Positions 17,325 through 26,775 of a stretch of DNA of 64,000 bases are shown piece by piece. The stretch covers positions 92,734-156,733 of the forward strand of contig CALHGK010000014.1 in NCBI GenBank assembly GCA_938030095.1, in the 5' to 3' direction. Each line of letters opens with the position of its first letter. Position 1 is the stretch's first letter. This DNA comes from an uncultured Candidatus Saccharibacteria bacterium (lineage in GTDB: Bacteria; Patescibacteriota; Saccharimonadia; Saccharimonadales; Saccharimonadaceae). The position numbers were made by a program, and so were the translations under genes. The notes under the pieces are model-generated. The model was not told the origin of the DNA and did no database searches. It saw nothing but the letters and a program-made list of their open reading frames with translations.

Positions 17325-17430
17325 CACTATCAGCAATACCCCTGCCTATAAGCCAGGGAGGGGGAGAGGGTATCCGAACTAGCCTCTCGATATTTTCTTG
17401 TGTGGTGAGTTGCCGGGAGAGTCGATAGTG
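17325..17430 (-). ncRNA. Possible divergent third member of the structured RNA family
   Basis: On the minus strand, 17379-17401 matches the 5' core block of copy B at 20 of 23 positions (ACAAGAAAATATC then GAGAGGCTAG). CACTATC and GATAGTG at the two ends can pair, and GAGAGG can pair with CCTCTC inside. The 3' block CGGAACATTTTCG of copies A and B is missing, so this may be a degenerate copy or an unrelated structure sharing a motif. Confidence 0.3.
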
Positions 17431-17548
17431 GAGTGTTGCGGCTCAAGATGCACCCCATTTGCATTCCATTCTACTTTGCGGTATCATAGGCGCTTGATTA
17501 GATAGGTTAATAGCAAGCATATAACTATAACAAGCGAGTAGATAATCA

Positions 17549-19924
17549 ATGAGCAAACACACACAACTAGTCATCGTCGAGAGCCCAGCCAAGGCCAAGA
17601 CAATCGAGCGCTACCTGGGCGAGGAATACCAGGTACTCTCGAGCGTGGGGCACATCCGCGCCATCCCCAAGAAAACCAAGGATGGACAGCCGCCGATCGA
17701 TATCAAAAACGACTTCAAGACCGTCTACGAGATAGACCCAGACAAGAAGAAGGTCATCACCGAGCTCAAGAAGGCCGTCAAGGCGGTTGGCGCGGATAAT
17801 GTGTGGCTCGCAACCGATGAAGACCGGGAAGGGGAGGCGATTGCCTGGCACTTGTGCGAAGTGCTTGGTCTAGACCCGCAGCATACCAAGCGCATTACCT
17901 TCCATGAGATCACCAAGCCCGCTATCGAGGCGGCTATCAAGCAACCTCGCACTGTCGATATGCAGCTGGTGGAGGCGCAGCAGGCACGGCAGATCCTCGA
18001 CCGCATTGTGGGCTTTGAGCTGAGTCCTGTGGTGTGGCGCAAGGTGCCAGGCGGCAAATCGGCTGGCCGCGTGCAAAGCCCAGCGGTGCGCCTGCTTGTG
18101 GAGCGCGAGCGCGAGATTCGCGACTTTGCCAGTAGTGCACAATTCCGCGTAACGGCGCATTTTGTCGTAGATGGCGAGGAGCTCAAGGCCGAGCTCAAGC
18201 AGCGCTTCGATAGCGAGCAAGCTGCCCACGACTTCCTGGCAGGCCTGAGCGGCGCTCGCTTCACCGTCAGCAGCATTACCAAGACACCTAGCACACGCAA
18301 CCCCGCTGCACCATTTACCACCAGCACCCTCCAGCAAGAGGCCAATAGCAAGCTCGGCATGGGCAGCCGCGCCACCATGGCCAGCGCCCAGAAGCTCTAC
18401 CAAGAGGGGCTCATCACCTATATGCGTACCGATAGCGTCAATCTCAGCCGTCAGGCCATTGCCGCCAGCCGCACATACATCACCCAGCAGTTTGGCGCCG
18501 ACTATTCGCACAGCCGCACCTTCGCTACCAAATCGGCTGGTGCCCAAGAGGCTCACGAAGCCATCCGCCCGACCGACATCGCTCGCGAATCCGTCGCTGG
18601 CAGCAGCTACGACCAAAAGCTCTACGACCTCATTCGCCGGCGCACCCTAGCCAGCCAAATGGCCGCCGCAAAGCTAGAGAACACCACCATTACCATCAGT
18701 ATCGACAGCACGCAGCTCGAAGCCGAGAAAACACTCGTCTTTGAGGCAAAGGGTCAGACAGTGCTGTTTGATGGATTTTTGCGCGTCTATGGCGGTAAGG
18801 ATTCGACCATCCTGCCATCAGTCAGCCAGCACACCGCCCTTGAGCTTACACAGGCCGAGGCACGGCAGGTCTTTGCCCGCCCACCAGCCCGCTATACCGA
18901 GGGGACGCTCGTCAAGAAGCTTGAGGAGCTTGGTATTGGCCGGCCTAGCACGTACGCCACCATCATGAATACCATCCAGACTCGTGGCTATGCCGAGCGG
19001 GGCGAGAGTGAGGGTGAGCCACGTGATGTCATCGTCCTAGAGCGCAGCGGCGAGGCACCGAGCGATAATACCCCTGTTGTCACTCGCCGCATCGTTCAAG
19101 AAAAAACTGGTGCTACCCGTGGCAAGCTACTGCCCACCCCGGCGGGCGAGCTGATCGCTGGCTTTTTGACCGATCACTTCGACCCCATCATTGACTATGG
19201 CTTCACCGCCCGCGTCGAGACCGACTTCGACAGCATCGCTGCCAGCAAGCTTGCGCGCAATGCCATGCTGCGCCAATTTTACGAGCCCTTCCACGAGCTC
19301 ATCGAAAAATCCGGCGACATCGACCGCAGCACCGTCGGCGCGCACCGCGAGGTTGGTACCCACCCCAAGACTGGCAAGCCGATCTTCGCCCGCTTTGGAC
19401 GTTTTGGGCCAATGCTACAGTTAGGCAGTAGCGAGGATAAGGCCGCCAAGCCACAGTTTGCGCCACTCCCCAAGGGTGAGCGCATCGAGACCGTCACGCT
19501 CGAGCAAGCTCTCAAGGCCTTCGAACTACCACGCACTGTTGGCACCACCGAGGATGGTCAGACCATCAAAGCAAACATCGGGCGCTTTGGGCCGTACATT
19601 CAGGTAGGCAAGCTCTACGTGAGCCTCAAGGAGCATGACCCGCGCGAGATCACCGAGGCCGAGGCTCGCGTGCTCTACGCCGCCAAGCTCAAGGCTGAGG
19701 CAGAGAAGCACATCGCCGATTTTGGCACCATCAAGATCCTCAAGGGGCGCTGGGGGCCATATGTGACTGACGGCAAGACCAACGCACGTGTGCCCAAGGA
19801 TACTGATCCAACAACTCTCGATGAGGCGCAAGCCCGCGAAATCTTAGCCGCCGCACCACCCAAACGCGGCCGGCGCAAGGCCACAACTCGCACCACCACC
19901 ACACGCAAGAAGCGCACCGCCTAG
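17549..19924 (+). CDS. topA: DNA topoisomerase I
   Basis: A 791-residue type IA topoisomerase. The Toprim domain begins LVIVESPAKAKTIERYLG and contains TDEDREGEAIAWHL. The catalytic tyrosine is in GLITYMRTDSVNLS. IGRPSTYATIMNTIQTRGYAER is the conserved late core motif. In place of classic zinc fingers the C-terminus has repeated segments (ARFGRFGPMLQLG, GRFGPYIQVGKLY, GRWGPYVTDGKTNARVPK) and a Lys/Arg/Thr-rich tail. It relaxes negative supercoils. A hairpin terminator follows 20 bases after the stop. Confidence 0.97.
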   Translation: MSKHTQLVIVESPAKAKTIERYLGEEYQVLSSVGHIRAIPKKTKDGQPPIDIKNDFKTVYEIDPDKKKVITELKKAVKAVGADNVWLATDEDREGEAIAWHLCEVLGLDPQHTKRITFHEITKPAIEAAIKQPRTVDMQLVEAQQARQILDRIVGFELSPVVWRKVPGGKSAGRVQSPAVRLLVEREREIRDFASSAQFRVTAHFVVDGEELKAELKQRFDSEQAAHDFLAGLSGARFTVSSITKTPSTRNPAAPFTTSTLQQEANSKLGMGSRATMASAQKLYQEGLITYMRTDSVNLSRQAIAASRTYITQQFGADYSHSRTFATKSAGAQEAHEAIRPTDIARESVAGSSYDQKLYDLIRRRTLASQMAAAKLENTTITISIDSTQLEAEKTLVFEAKGQTVLFDGFLRVYGGKDSTILPSVSQHTALELTQAEARQVFARPPARYTEGTLVKKLEELGIGRPSTYATIMNTIQTRGYAERGESEGEPRDVIVLERSGEAPSDNTPVVTRRIVQEKTGATRGKLLPTPAGELIAGFLTDHFDPIIDYGFTARVETDFDSIAASKLARNAMLRQFYEPFHELIEKSGDIDRSTVGAHREVGTHPKTGKPIFARFGRFGPMLQLGSSEDKAAKPQFAPLPKGERIETVTLEQALKAFELPRTVGTTEDGQTIKANIGRFGPYIQVGKLYVSLKEHDPREITEAEARVLYAAKLKAEAEKHIADFGTIKILKGRWGPYVTDGKTNARVPKDTDPTTLDEAQAREILAAAPPKRGRRKATTRTTTTRKKRTA

Positions 19925-19943
19925 CCTGGCGACCTCTCATATA

Positions 19944-19976
19944 CCAGCGGCTCCTCTGTACTAGCCGCTGGTTTTT
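19944..19976 (+). terminator. Intrinsic terminator of topA
   Basis: CCAGCGGCT (19944-19952) pairs with AGCCGCTGG (19963-19971) and is followed by TTTTT, 19 bases after the topA stop codon. Confidence 0.9.
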
Positions 19977-20202
19977 CTATGCCAGCCCGCATTGCTGCGA
20001 GCCCGTCAACTGCCCCGTCATGCTCGCCACATCACTTGCAAATGAAAAGCCTCAAAAAATTGTTTACCATAAGCGTAAAGTGTGTGCTATAATAGTTCTA
20101 TGATGAAACGATTGACTTATATCACCTATTATTCTATAATCAAATGTAAGAAGTGCGAGTGGGCATTCGCAAGCAACTGAGAAGGAAATGGAGAACCGAA
20201 TC

Positions 20203-21288
20203 ATGAACCAATCAACCAAACAACCAACCGAAATTTTTGCCGCGTCGATCGCTACCATCCTTGATGCAGTCGGCGAAGAACACGACCGCGAGCGCGAGAT
20301 CATCGTGCGCCGCTTTGGCCTCAAAGAGCGCCGCGAGACACTCGAGCAGATCGGCGAGCTGCTTGGCATTACGCGCGAGCGTGTCCGCCAGCTCGAGAAA
20401 GCCATCGTGGTGCGCCTCAAGCTTGCTGCCGAAGCAGGCGAGTTAGAGGGCCTGCACGACGCCGAGCGCCTCATCATCCGCGACCTCTCCGAGAATGGCC
20501 GCGTGGGGCGCGTCTCAGACATCACACAGCGCCTGTTAGATGTCGAGACACCCACGGTGCAGCAGCGCGCCCACATTGCCTTCATTGGCGAAGTCTCAGC
20601 CCGCCTCACCCCTATCAATGAGACCGACAAATACCACCAAGGCCTGGCCATTGCCGAATACGGTGATGAGAAGGCGGTGCGGAGCCGTGTGGATGAGATC
20701 GTTGCTGCCATCAAGCAGCACGGTGCACCGATCAGTCTCGAAGCCCTGCACGACCAACTCACCTACGAGAACCCCAACCAAGTACGCGGCCTGGCTAGCC
20801 TCTCTACCCAGCTGGCCCACCTCAAAGACATGTGGGGCCTGAGCAAGTGGCCAACCGTTAATCCCAAGAATATCCGCGACAAGATCTACGTCGTCCTACT
20901 AGACGAAGGCAAACCGCTGCACTTTAGCGAGATTGCTCAGCGCATCAAGGAAAGCACTTTCAAGCGCCGCAACGTCACCAAGCAAGCCATCCACAACGAG
21001 CTCATCAAAGACAAGCGCTTCATCCTCATCGGCCGCGGCATTTATGCGCTCGACATCTGGGGTTATAGCCAAGGCACTGTGGCAGATATCATTGCTGGTA
21101 TCTTGCGCGATGAGGGCGGCCCATTGCACCGCGACGAGATCGTCAAGCGCGTCCTCAAAAGCCGCCAGGTCAAGGAGACCACCATCCTCCTCAACCTCCA
21201 AAGCAAACCGCTCTTCAAGCGCGTCGCCAAAGCCACCTACGCCCTCGAACCACCCAAGGAGCAAGCAGAGGCGGTCGCAGCAGCGTAG
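20203..21288 (+). CDS. Sigma-70 region 4 / HARE-HTH fusion protein (transcription regulator)
   Basis: The start at 20203 (MNQSTKQPTEIF) is preferred over the ATG at 20188 because GGAG lies nine bases upstream of it. The first 85 residues form a sigma-70 region 4 helix-turn-helix (EREIIVRRFGLKERRETLEQIGELLGITRERVRQLEKA). Two HARE-HTH winged helices follow (GKPLHFSEIAQRIKESTFKRRNVTKQAIHNELIKD and GGPLHRDEIVKRVLKSRQVKETTILLNLQ), like those of the RNA polymerase delta subunit. Regions 2 and 3 of sigma are absent, so it cannot melt a promoter as a full sigma factor. It probably binds core polymerase as a modulator. TATAAT at 20089-20094 gives an untypically long leader of about 100 bases. Confidence 0.85.
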   Translation: MNQSTKQPTEIFAASIATILDAVGEEHDREREIIVRRFGLKERRETLEQIGELLGITRERVRQLEKAIVVRLKLAAEAGELEGLHDAERLIIRDLSENGRVGRVSDITQRLLDVETPTVQQRAHIAFIGEVSARLTPINETDKYHQGLAIAEYGDEKAVRSRVDEIVAAIKQHGAPISLEALHDQLTYENPNQVRGLASLSTQLAHLKDMWGLSKWPTVNPKNIRDKIYVVLLDEGKPLHFSEIAQRIKESTFKRRNVTKQAIHNELIKDKRFILIGRGIYALDIWGYSQGTVADIIAGILRDEGGPLHRDEIVKRVLKSRQVKETTILLNLQSKPLFKRVAKATYALEPPKEQAEAVAAA

Positions 21289-21310
21289 CTCTAGACAAGC
21301 AATACACTAA

Positions 21311-21347
21311 TAAGAGACGGGGCGATGAGGCTTCGTCTCTTAGTTTT
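21311..21347 (+). terminator. Intrinsic terminator after the sigma/HARE-HTH gene
   Basis: TAAGAGACG (21311-21319) pairs with CGTCTCTTA (21334-21342), followed by GTTTT. Confidence 0.8.
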
Positions 21348-21389
21348 GGGTGCTCTATCTGCTCACACAGGCCTAATTTATCAAAATTA

Positions 21390-21418
21390 TTGCACTTTTT
21401 TGCTATTTTGCATACAAT
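21390..21418 (+). promoter_or_regulatory. Promoter of the C9-interrupted gene
   Basis: TTGCAC (21390-21395), a 17-base spacer and TACAAT (21413-21418) form a good promoter 33 bases before the ATG at 21452. Confidence 0.65.
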
Positions 21419-21451
21419 GAATAAACAAACCTAAAGAGAGATACACCATCT

Positions 21452-22164
21452 ATGTCAGAATCTCCACTCAATCACCATCTTCACGGGCCAGAGCGCCCCA
21501 CTTCTAGCGAAACTACCCCCCCCCGAAAGATATTGGGGCGTTAGCTTGTAGGGCGGCAGATTCTTACTGTCGCGAGGAATCATCGACATCCTTACTGCTA
21601 ACGACAGATAACTCCACGCCAAGTGTTCGTGAGTATAAAGAAACAGCTCATCAACATACAGATTCAGAACATACTAACACTACTGCGAATGAGATGGTGG
21701 CTGCCCACGCAAACCACTACGCAGACCTGCCGAAAATACCGAGTGATTTATTTGCATCAGAGCCAATGCCACAACTGCGCTCTTCTTATTTCATCGAGGG
21801 AGAGGTGCGCGCTTGCGTCAAAATCCCCAGTGACATATATAATGATATCAATTGTTTAAATTCTCATGGCCTCACTGATGCAGATACGTTGGGTGTACAA
21901 ATTGAAGCCTGCGACAAACTAATTCATTACCTTGACCGATATCGAGATATGGTAACCTTCTCCAATATCCGCTTTATATCAGATGAGCTGGAAGAAAAAT
22001 TCGAACGTCGCGAGTTAAGACTCGAAGATTGGAAACGAGCGCGTCGAGCTATTACAGGACTACAGGTGGAAGTATCTTGTGAGATCGATAGGCTTAAGGA
22101 CCTTCGCCACAAAGCAATTTGGGGAAATAGCTATTCATATCGAGTCGATTCTTCTACATCTTAA
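21452..22164 (+). pseudogene. Hypothetical gene frameshifted at a C9 tract (possible phase-variable gene)
   Basis: From ATG 21452 the frame reads MSESPLNHHLHGPERP and then stops about 90 bases later, shortly after a run of nine C (21516-21524). The next frame is open from the C run to 22164 and encodes about 210 residues, including an acidic, helical C-terminal half (SDELEEKFERRELRLEDWKR). One extra C would join the two into a single 238-codon gene. The promoter is intact. A run this long is a classic slipped-strand site, so an OFF state of a phase-variable gene is plausible; a sequencing error or true pseudogene is the alternative. The product resembles no family I know. Confidence 0.6.
21516..21524. 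repeat. Poly-C tract (C9)
   Basis: Nine consecutive C residues, the longest such run I see, within codons 22-25 of the gene starting at 21452. C10 or C7 would restore the long frame. Confidence 0.9.
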
Positions 22165-22735
22165 ACTTCTCAAACCTTTTACAAAAAAACGATACAAGCA
22201 AGGATTTTTCTCCTGACAGTGCACACAAAAAAGCTAGGGGAGTGCAGCACTACATCACGCTTCTTGCAGCCGAAAAACTGGCAGGGAAGTAGCCTCCCCT
22301 CCCGCCCCGAACACCACATATACTCAGCTATAACAGAGGTAATTTGCTGCGTGGACAAATATCGTGTACACATGATGGCTGCGGATATTTGCGTGTGATT
22401 TTGCGCTCATAGGCTTATGTATCGGCCGTTTTGTGTGCAAGACAATTCCTTCCGCCGCATCCACAATTTGCTCATATACACCTCTTGCATCTATTCCTTT
22501 GCAGAGAGCATCTCAAGTACACAGCAAAAGCAAACAAAAAGGGTAGGGCAAGGCAGGGGAGTCTGCCACCCTTTCGCCAAAAATTCCTGGCAACCGCCCT
22601 ACCCCTGTTTTTGCCTCATTTCACTAGCATCTACCACTGATAATTTCATATATGAGGTACGTTCTCGTGACATACCTCACCTGAGCTGTAGCTCTCTGCT
22701 CACCTCCAGCTTATTCTGTACTTATTATCCCTCAG

Positions 22736-22821
22736 GTTAGCCAAAGAGTCATATTTGCCCTTGCAGATATACCACTGCCTATAGCAGCCAAACAGCGGCA
22801 CTCAGCCTATATTTGGCTAAC
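22736..22821. repeat. 86-base element bounded by a perfect 10-bp inverted repeat
   Basis: GTTAGCCAAA and its complement bound 86 bases that contain further GCCTATA copies. No direct target duplication is evident, so a structured transcript is as likely as a small mobile remnant. Confidence 0.4.
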
Positions 22822-22963
22822 TATAGGCTATCCAACTATGCTGGGACATATTAGCATACCACACAATAAAATAGGCAATCACGCACAGCAAAGTAGCAGC
22901 CAGCAGCAAAGCATAAGCATAAACATCAGCACTCATAGACAAGGGGATGATGAGCCGCACCAT
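22817..22963 (-). CDS. Possible 48-residue membrane peptide
   Basis: A short frame starting MVRLIIPLSMSADVYAYALL with one long hydrophobic segment (AYALLLAATLLCVIAYFIVWY). No SD sequence or nearby promoter is clear. It is the only frame in the surrounding 1.9-kb gap with protein-like character; it may be chance. Confidence 0.25.
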   Translation of the reverse strand: MVRLIIPLSMSADVYAYALLLAATLLCVIAYFIVWYANMSQHSWIAYS

Positions 22964-24047
22964 GATGCAATCTATGCGTGCACAATAATTCACACCCACG
23001 CAGCAGTGGGGTAGGTGCAAAAGATGCATTGTTGGTCATCTTTGAGAGTGTAATATAACTTCGCACAATAATCCTTTTACGATGCATATATAGATCTGAC
23101 CCCAGATGCGGCCCGAATTGAGCTGGGTTTGGCGGTTATGGGCTTCATGAGCATAAAACGTATATATCCGGTATATAGATCTTCGATTATTGATCGATCT
23201 TGCTTCTTGTTCAGCAGGTTCACTTAAGATATCCGCGCCATCCAATGGGGAGAGTAAGGATAGAGCTGCGGGCACTTATACGTCCTGCAAAAGTAAAAGC
23301 AGACGCTTGTTCTATTGGAGGGAGCACACTGTGTATATGTTCATGAACGTTTGTGTGTGCAAAGTTATGTACATTTGTTCGTGTGAGTGTATCTGATTGC
23401 CGCGCAAGGTTTGTGACTTGTCTGAGCAACAGCTTGATATCGAACAAATGAGCTTGGCTGCAGATCTAGGCATACGCGCTCTGGCCTCGTATTGCCTGGC
23501 GTCATGCCAGTGCTAACCCGATCCTCGCAGATTCTGAGCCATGGTTGCGTTGTTTGACATTTTGTTTGCTTAGTATTTTTGCTATGTTTTCTACCCTGCT
23601 TGGGGTGACCGAGATTAAAATACTATACAACATCATGATTTGACTTTTCTGCAAAAAACATCTCCCCTACTATTTTTTGCATTTTGTTGATTTTGTAGTA
23701 TAGATATAGTATTTGCATTTTTTATGTTTTGTTATGTAAGGTGTTGTAAATTTGTTCTTTTTTACAGAACAAGCTCCCCTGCCCTTTGCTGAGATACGCT
23801 GCAGGTATTGACCGCGATCAATTACATATCTTCAGTAGTTCTGCACTGTTTCTTTTGTCACGCCGCTCTATTCTCTGGAATATTAATGGAATGGTCTCTA
23901 GTATCTTTCTTACACAGCCGTTCCTGGTGCGGCGCTTGTGATAGATTTAGCCTCACTACAACACCGTATTCAGTGGAGTGGCTACTTGTTAGAGATATCA
24001 AAAATTCTTAACATTAAAAACATAAATGCTCTATTGTCACTACCCTA

Positions 24048-24974
24048 CTACCGATACGCCGCTCGGCCACTGACGCGGACATCAAGATATTTGGGAGTGA
24101 TGTGGTGCTGCGCCAGATAACGAATGGCCCGGGCGGCATCCTCGCTCTGCAGACCAGCCGAGCGATCAACTGAGAACTTAACAGGATACTCCACCCCTGT
24201 AAACCAGACGTAGATTTGACGCGTCGTGCCAGCAGGCAGCGTAATCTTTTGGACGGTAAGCTGGTAGCGGCGGACGGCACCAACGACTTTACCAATAAAG
24301 CCAAGGAATTGGTTACTCGCGACGACTTGGTTATTACGCGTATCAATACCACTGTCATCCACCACTTCAATGCTTGGCCGCGGCCCATAGGCACGGCGGA
24401 AGGCATGGCCCTCGGTATCAACAAAGAGTTGCTGGCGATTAACCGTCCAGACTACCGCCGCTTGGCGCATAGCAAGGGTGATAGTGCTGCGTCCCAAGCC
24501 AGCTTGCTGCGTGGCTGGGAGTACTGCAGCAACCTCAGGGCAATCATGCGTCTGGAGATAGGCCGCCAGCCGACTAGTATTGAGTGTAAAGCGAAAACGC
24601 TCCAGCGGATGGGCAGTGAGATAGTCGTTGATCTTGGCTTGGTAGAGCTGATGGTTGCTGGTGAGATTGCCTGCAACAACTGGTGTCGCAATGACGTTAT
24701 CGAGCGCAAACCACACTGCAGCCAGCAGCCCCACTACCACTCCAAGCGACAATGCCACATGGCGGCGCGTCCGGCGCAAATCATGCGCATACATACGTGG
24801 TGACCGCAGCTGAGCCTTAGACTCGCCCGCACTCGGCACGCGGCTGACTAAGCTACCAGTCAGCGTACGGTTACGCCGGTAGGTATAGGCGGTGCGCTGG
24901 GGCTGCTCTTCCCTCTTGTTTTTGGCAGCTCGGCGGCGCGCTGGTGGTGGTGTTTGTTTTGTGCGAAAGCCCAT
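24048..24974 (-). CDS. ftsQ: FtsQ-like cell division protein
   Basis: Start taken as ATG 24974 (MGFRTKQTPPP), because a minus-strand TATAAT (24988-24993) overlaps the ATG at 24989. The 308-residue protein has a basic cytoplasmic tail of about 80 residues, one membrane segment (HVALSLGVVVGLLAAVWFAL), and an exported part with LERFRFTLNTSRLAAYLQ, VNRQQLFVDTEGHAF and a final KYLDVRVSGRAAYR, which matches the end of FtsQ/DivIB. The POTRA region is divergent. FtsQ links FtsL/FtsB to the divisome. It lies outside the mra cluster, separated by a plus-strand gene. Confidence 0.75.
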   Translation of the reverse strand: MGFRTKQTPPPARRRAAKNKREEQPQRTAYTYRRNRTLTGSLVSRVPSAGESKAQLRSPRMYAHDLRRTRRHVALSLGVVVGLLAAVWFALDNVIATPVVAGNLTSNHQLYQAKINDYLTAHPLERFRFTLNTSRLAAYLQTHDCPEVAAVLPATQQAGLGRSTITLAMRQAAVVWTVNRQQLFVDTEGHAFRRAYGPRPSIEVVDDSGIDTRNNQVVASNQFLGFIGKVVGAVRRYQLTVQKITLPAGTTRQIYVWFTGVEYPVKFSVDRSAGLQSEDAARAIRYLAQHHITPKYLDVRVSGRAAYR

Positions 24975-25111
24975 AATGCTACAGGCCATTATACCGTAGA
25001 TGACTAGTTGTTGGCAAAAGCATCTAGGTATTAAACAACGTCTTCTTGGCGCTATCCCCTTCCCTCCAGCACTAGGTAACTACCCGATTAACACCTTCCC
25101 TGCAATATAAT

Positions 25112-25140
25112 TTGACATTTCTTGCTCTCCACTCCATACT
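25112..25140 (+). promoter_or_regulatory. Promoter of the 25174 gene
   Basis: TTGACA (25112-25117), a 17-base spacer and CATACT (25135-25140). GCGGAGAA lies before the ATG and can serve as SD. Confidence 0.65.
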
Positions 25141-25173
25141 GGGAGCACTACAGTTAAGCGGAGAAATCGACAT

Positions 25174-25452
25174 ATGAAGACAGTCCATGCAACAAAAGAA
25201 GGAGCAACAATAGAGCTCACAAGAGACGAGATTCGTCTGATCGCAGCACTCGGCACCGAAGTGTTTCATGGGGCCTTTCGACAAGAGTGTGAAGACCTCT
25301 GGAATACTGTCGCTATGCCAATCTCTTTCAAGCGGTCTGGCGAGATACTACACCAATTTTATGACACTCTCATTACAATCAGCGAGCTGCCTCCCTCTAA
25401 AGAGCGGCAGGAAATCAATGCACACTATCGGCCATTTGAGTTTGGGAGTTAA
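25174..25452 (+). CDS. Hypothetical 92-residue protein
   Basis: A small soluble protein, MKTVHATKEGATIELTRDEIRLIAALGTEV, with an apparent strand-helix start and an acidic middle. It has its own good promoter (TTGACA-17-CATACT) and an SD-like GGAG. A perfect 14-bp hairpin 59 bases after the stop ends the transcript. It is inserted between murG and ftsQ on the opposite strand. The style ELTRDEIRLI...LH recalls small proteins near restriction or toxin loci, but no family is recognised. Confidence 0.65.
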   Translation: MKTVHATKEGATIELTRDEIRLIAALGTEVFHGAFRQECEDLWNTVAMPISFKRSGEILHQFYDTLITISELPPSKERQEINAHYRPFEFGS

Positions 25453-25510
25453 TAGCTTTTACTGCTAAGGGCGAGACTTGTCTCATCTTGGCGCGGTGTT
25501 TTCTACTGAA

Positions 25511-25544
25511 AATAATGTAGCATGGATTAACATGCTACATTATT
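25511..25544. terminator. Bidirectional terminator hairpin
   Basis: AATAATGTAGCATG (25511-25524) pairs perfectly with 25531-25544 between convergent genes (25174 plus, murG minus). Confidence 0.75.
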
Positions 25545-25617
25545 TACTAGTACTTTATGATGAGGCCTTAGATACACTCTTACTCTTCTCCTTTCTATAA
25601 GAAGAGTCGGGTCACTT

Positions 25618-26775
25618 TTATCCTTTTCTAGTACGCTGAGCCACCTTCACCACCATTTGCGCTACATCGCGGGCGGCGTGGGGGCGTGCATAAGTGTGGA
25701 GGCGCTGAGCGAGCTGCTGGCGCTGCGCAGGGTCGCGCATGAGGGTAAGAATGGCCTGGCTAAGGGCATCGCTCTGCTCTAAGGCGTCGTCTTGCAAGAC
25801 CAGCGCGGCCTTGGCTTCGGCATAGATGGCAGCATTTTTGCGCTGGTCGCCCAGGTGATGGGCCGGCACCAAGATAGCTGCCTGCGCGAGGCCAGCGAGC
25901 TCTTGTGTGAAGGTGGCACTAGCGCGTGATACTACTACATCGGCTGCGCCGAGCAATTGCGCCATATGCTCGAAGACGAAGGGTACGCAGTGAAAATCGG
26001 GGTGCTGGGGCGCTTTAGCCTGGGCGGCATCGTAATTGCCTTTGCCCGCCACCAAATAAACCTGCATGCCAGCAGCCAGCAGGTCATCGGCAGCACGCAG
26101 CACCGCGTGATTGATAATAGCCGAGCCAAGACCACCACCGGTAGCAACGACTAATGGCTTATGTGGGTCAAGCGAGAAGGTCTGCCGTGCCTGCTGCCGC
26201 TGAGCCGGAGTGAGCGGGTGAAAATCAGCGCCAATCGGCACCCCCACATAGCGGCTACGCGATGCTGGATAGTGATAATGCTTGAGTGGCCAGCCCGTAG
26301 CAATCGCTGCTGCCCAACGTGCCATCACACGGTTGGTTAGGCCAGGGCGAGCATCGGAGTCGTGAATCACTACTGGTACGCGCAGGCAGTGCGCCGCAAT
26401 GCCAACCGGCAAGCACACAAACCCCCCCTTGGCAAAGATCACATCTGGCCGCCAGCGCAGCACCAGCCAGAGGCTCTGACATACGCCAGCCAGGATCTTA
26501 AAGATATCTAGTATATTAGCCAGGACAATACTCGGCATAAGCAACTGGCGCACCACACTGAGGTGCTGGTAGCGCCGGAACTTGCCCGCAGCGATTGTCC
26601 GCACCTGCACTGGCACTGCAGCGTGCTGCATGAGCCCGCGCGATTGGCTAGCGAAGGCCTTATCGCAGACGAAGGTCACCTGCACATCGGGCTGGAGGGC
26701 TGCGATTTCATTAATGACGGCGACGACCGGCGTAACGTGCCCGCCCGATCCACCGCCGACTGCCAGTAGCTTCAT
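25618..26775 (-). CDS. murG: MurG, lipid II synthase
   Basis: Start at ATG 26775 (MKLLAVGGGSGGHVTP), eight bases after AAGGAG; the longer frame would overlap ftsW further. The 385-residue GT-B glycosyltransferase has the N-terminal G-loop GGGSGGHVTPVVAV, a second glycine motif (ATGGGLGSAIINHAV) and the sugar-nucleotide motif FVFEHMAQLLGAADVVVSRASATFTQEL. It adds GlcNAc from UDP-GlcNAc to lipid I on the inner membrane face. Its start lies within the last 65 bases of ftsW, so translation is probably coupled. It is the last gene of the run. Confidence 0.95.
   Translation of the reverse strand: MKLLAVGGGSGGHVTPVVAVINEIAALQPDVQVTFVCDKAFASQSRGLMQHAAVPVQVRTIAAGKFRRYQHLSVVRQLLMPSIVLANILDIFKILAGVCQSLWLVLRWRPDVIFAKGGFVCLPVGIAAHCLRVPVVIHDSDARPGLTNRVMARWAAAIATGWPLKHYHYPASRSRYVGVPIGADFHPLTPAQRQQARQTFSLDPHKPLVVATGGGLGSAIINHAVLRAADDLLAAGMQVYLVAGKGNYDAAQAKAPQHPDFHCVPFVFEHMAQLLGAADVVVSRASATFTQELAGLAQAAILVPAHHLGDQRKNAAIYAEAKAALVLQDDALEQSDALSQAILTLMRDPAQRQQLAQRLHTYARPHAARDVAQMVVKVAQRTRKG

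Larger units (their letters stand above)
22165..24047. other. 1.9-kb region without a convincing gene, rich in hairpins
   Basis: No frame here looks coding beyond the small one at 22817-22963. Structures seen: AGGGGAG/CTCCCCT closing 22236-22300; GGGTAGGGC (22541-22549) with GCCCTACCC (22596-22604) followed by CTGTTTTT, so terminator-like on the plus strand; and a perfect 10-bp inverted repeat GTTAGCCAAA/TTTGGCTAAC closing 22736-22821. AACAGAGG is at 22332-22339. From about 23570 to 23790 the DNA is strongly AT-rich. It may hold small RNAs or decayed genes. Confidence 0.5.

Noticed and set aside
22250..22300. SRP (4.5S) RNA, from GGGAAGTAGCC
   Set aside because: The GGAAG-AGC symmetric loop and the apical tetraloop are not in the right arrangement.
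23036..23447. Short frames on both strands around 23.0-23.4 kb
   Set aside because: They lack SD or promoter signals and protein-like composition.
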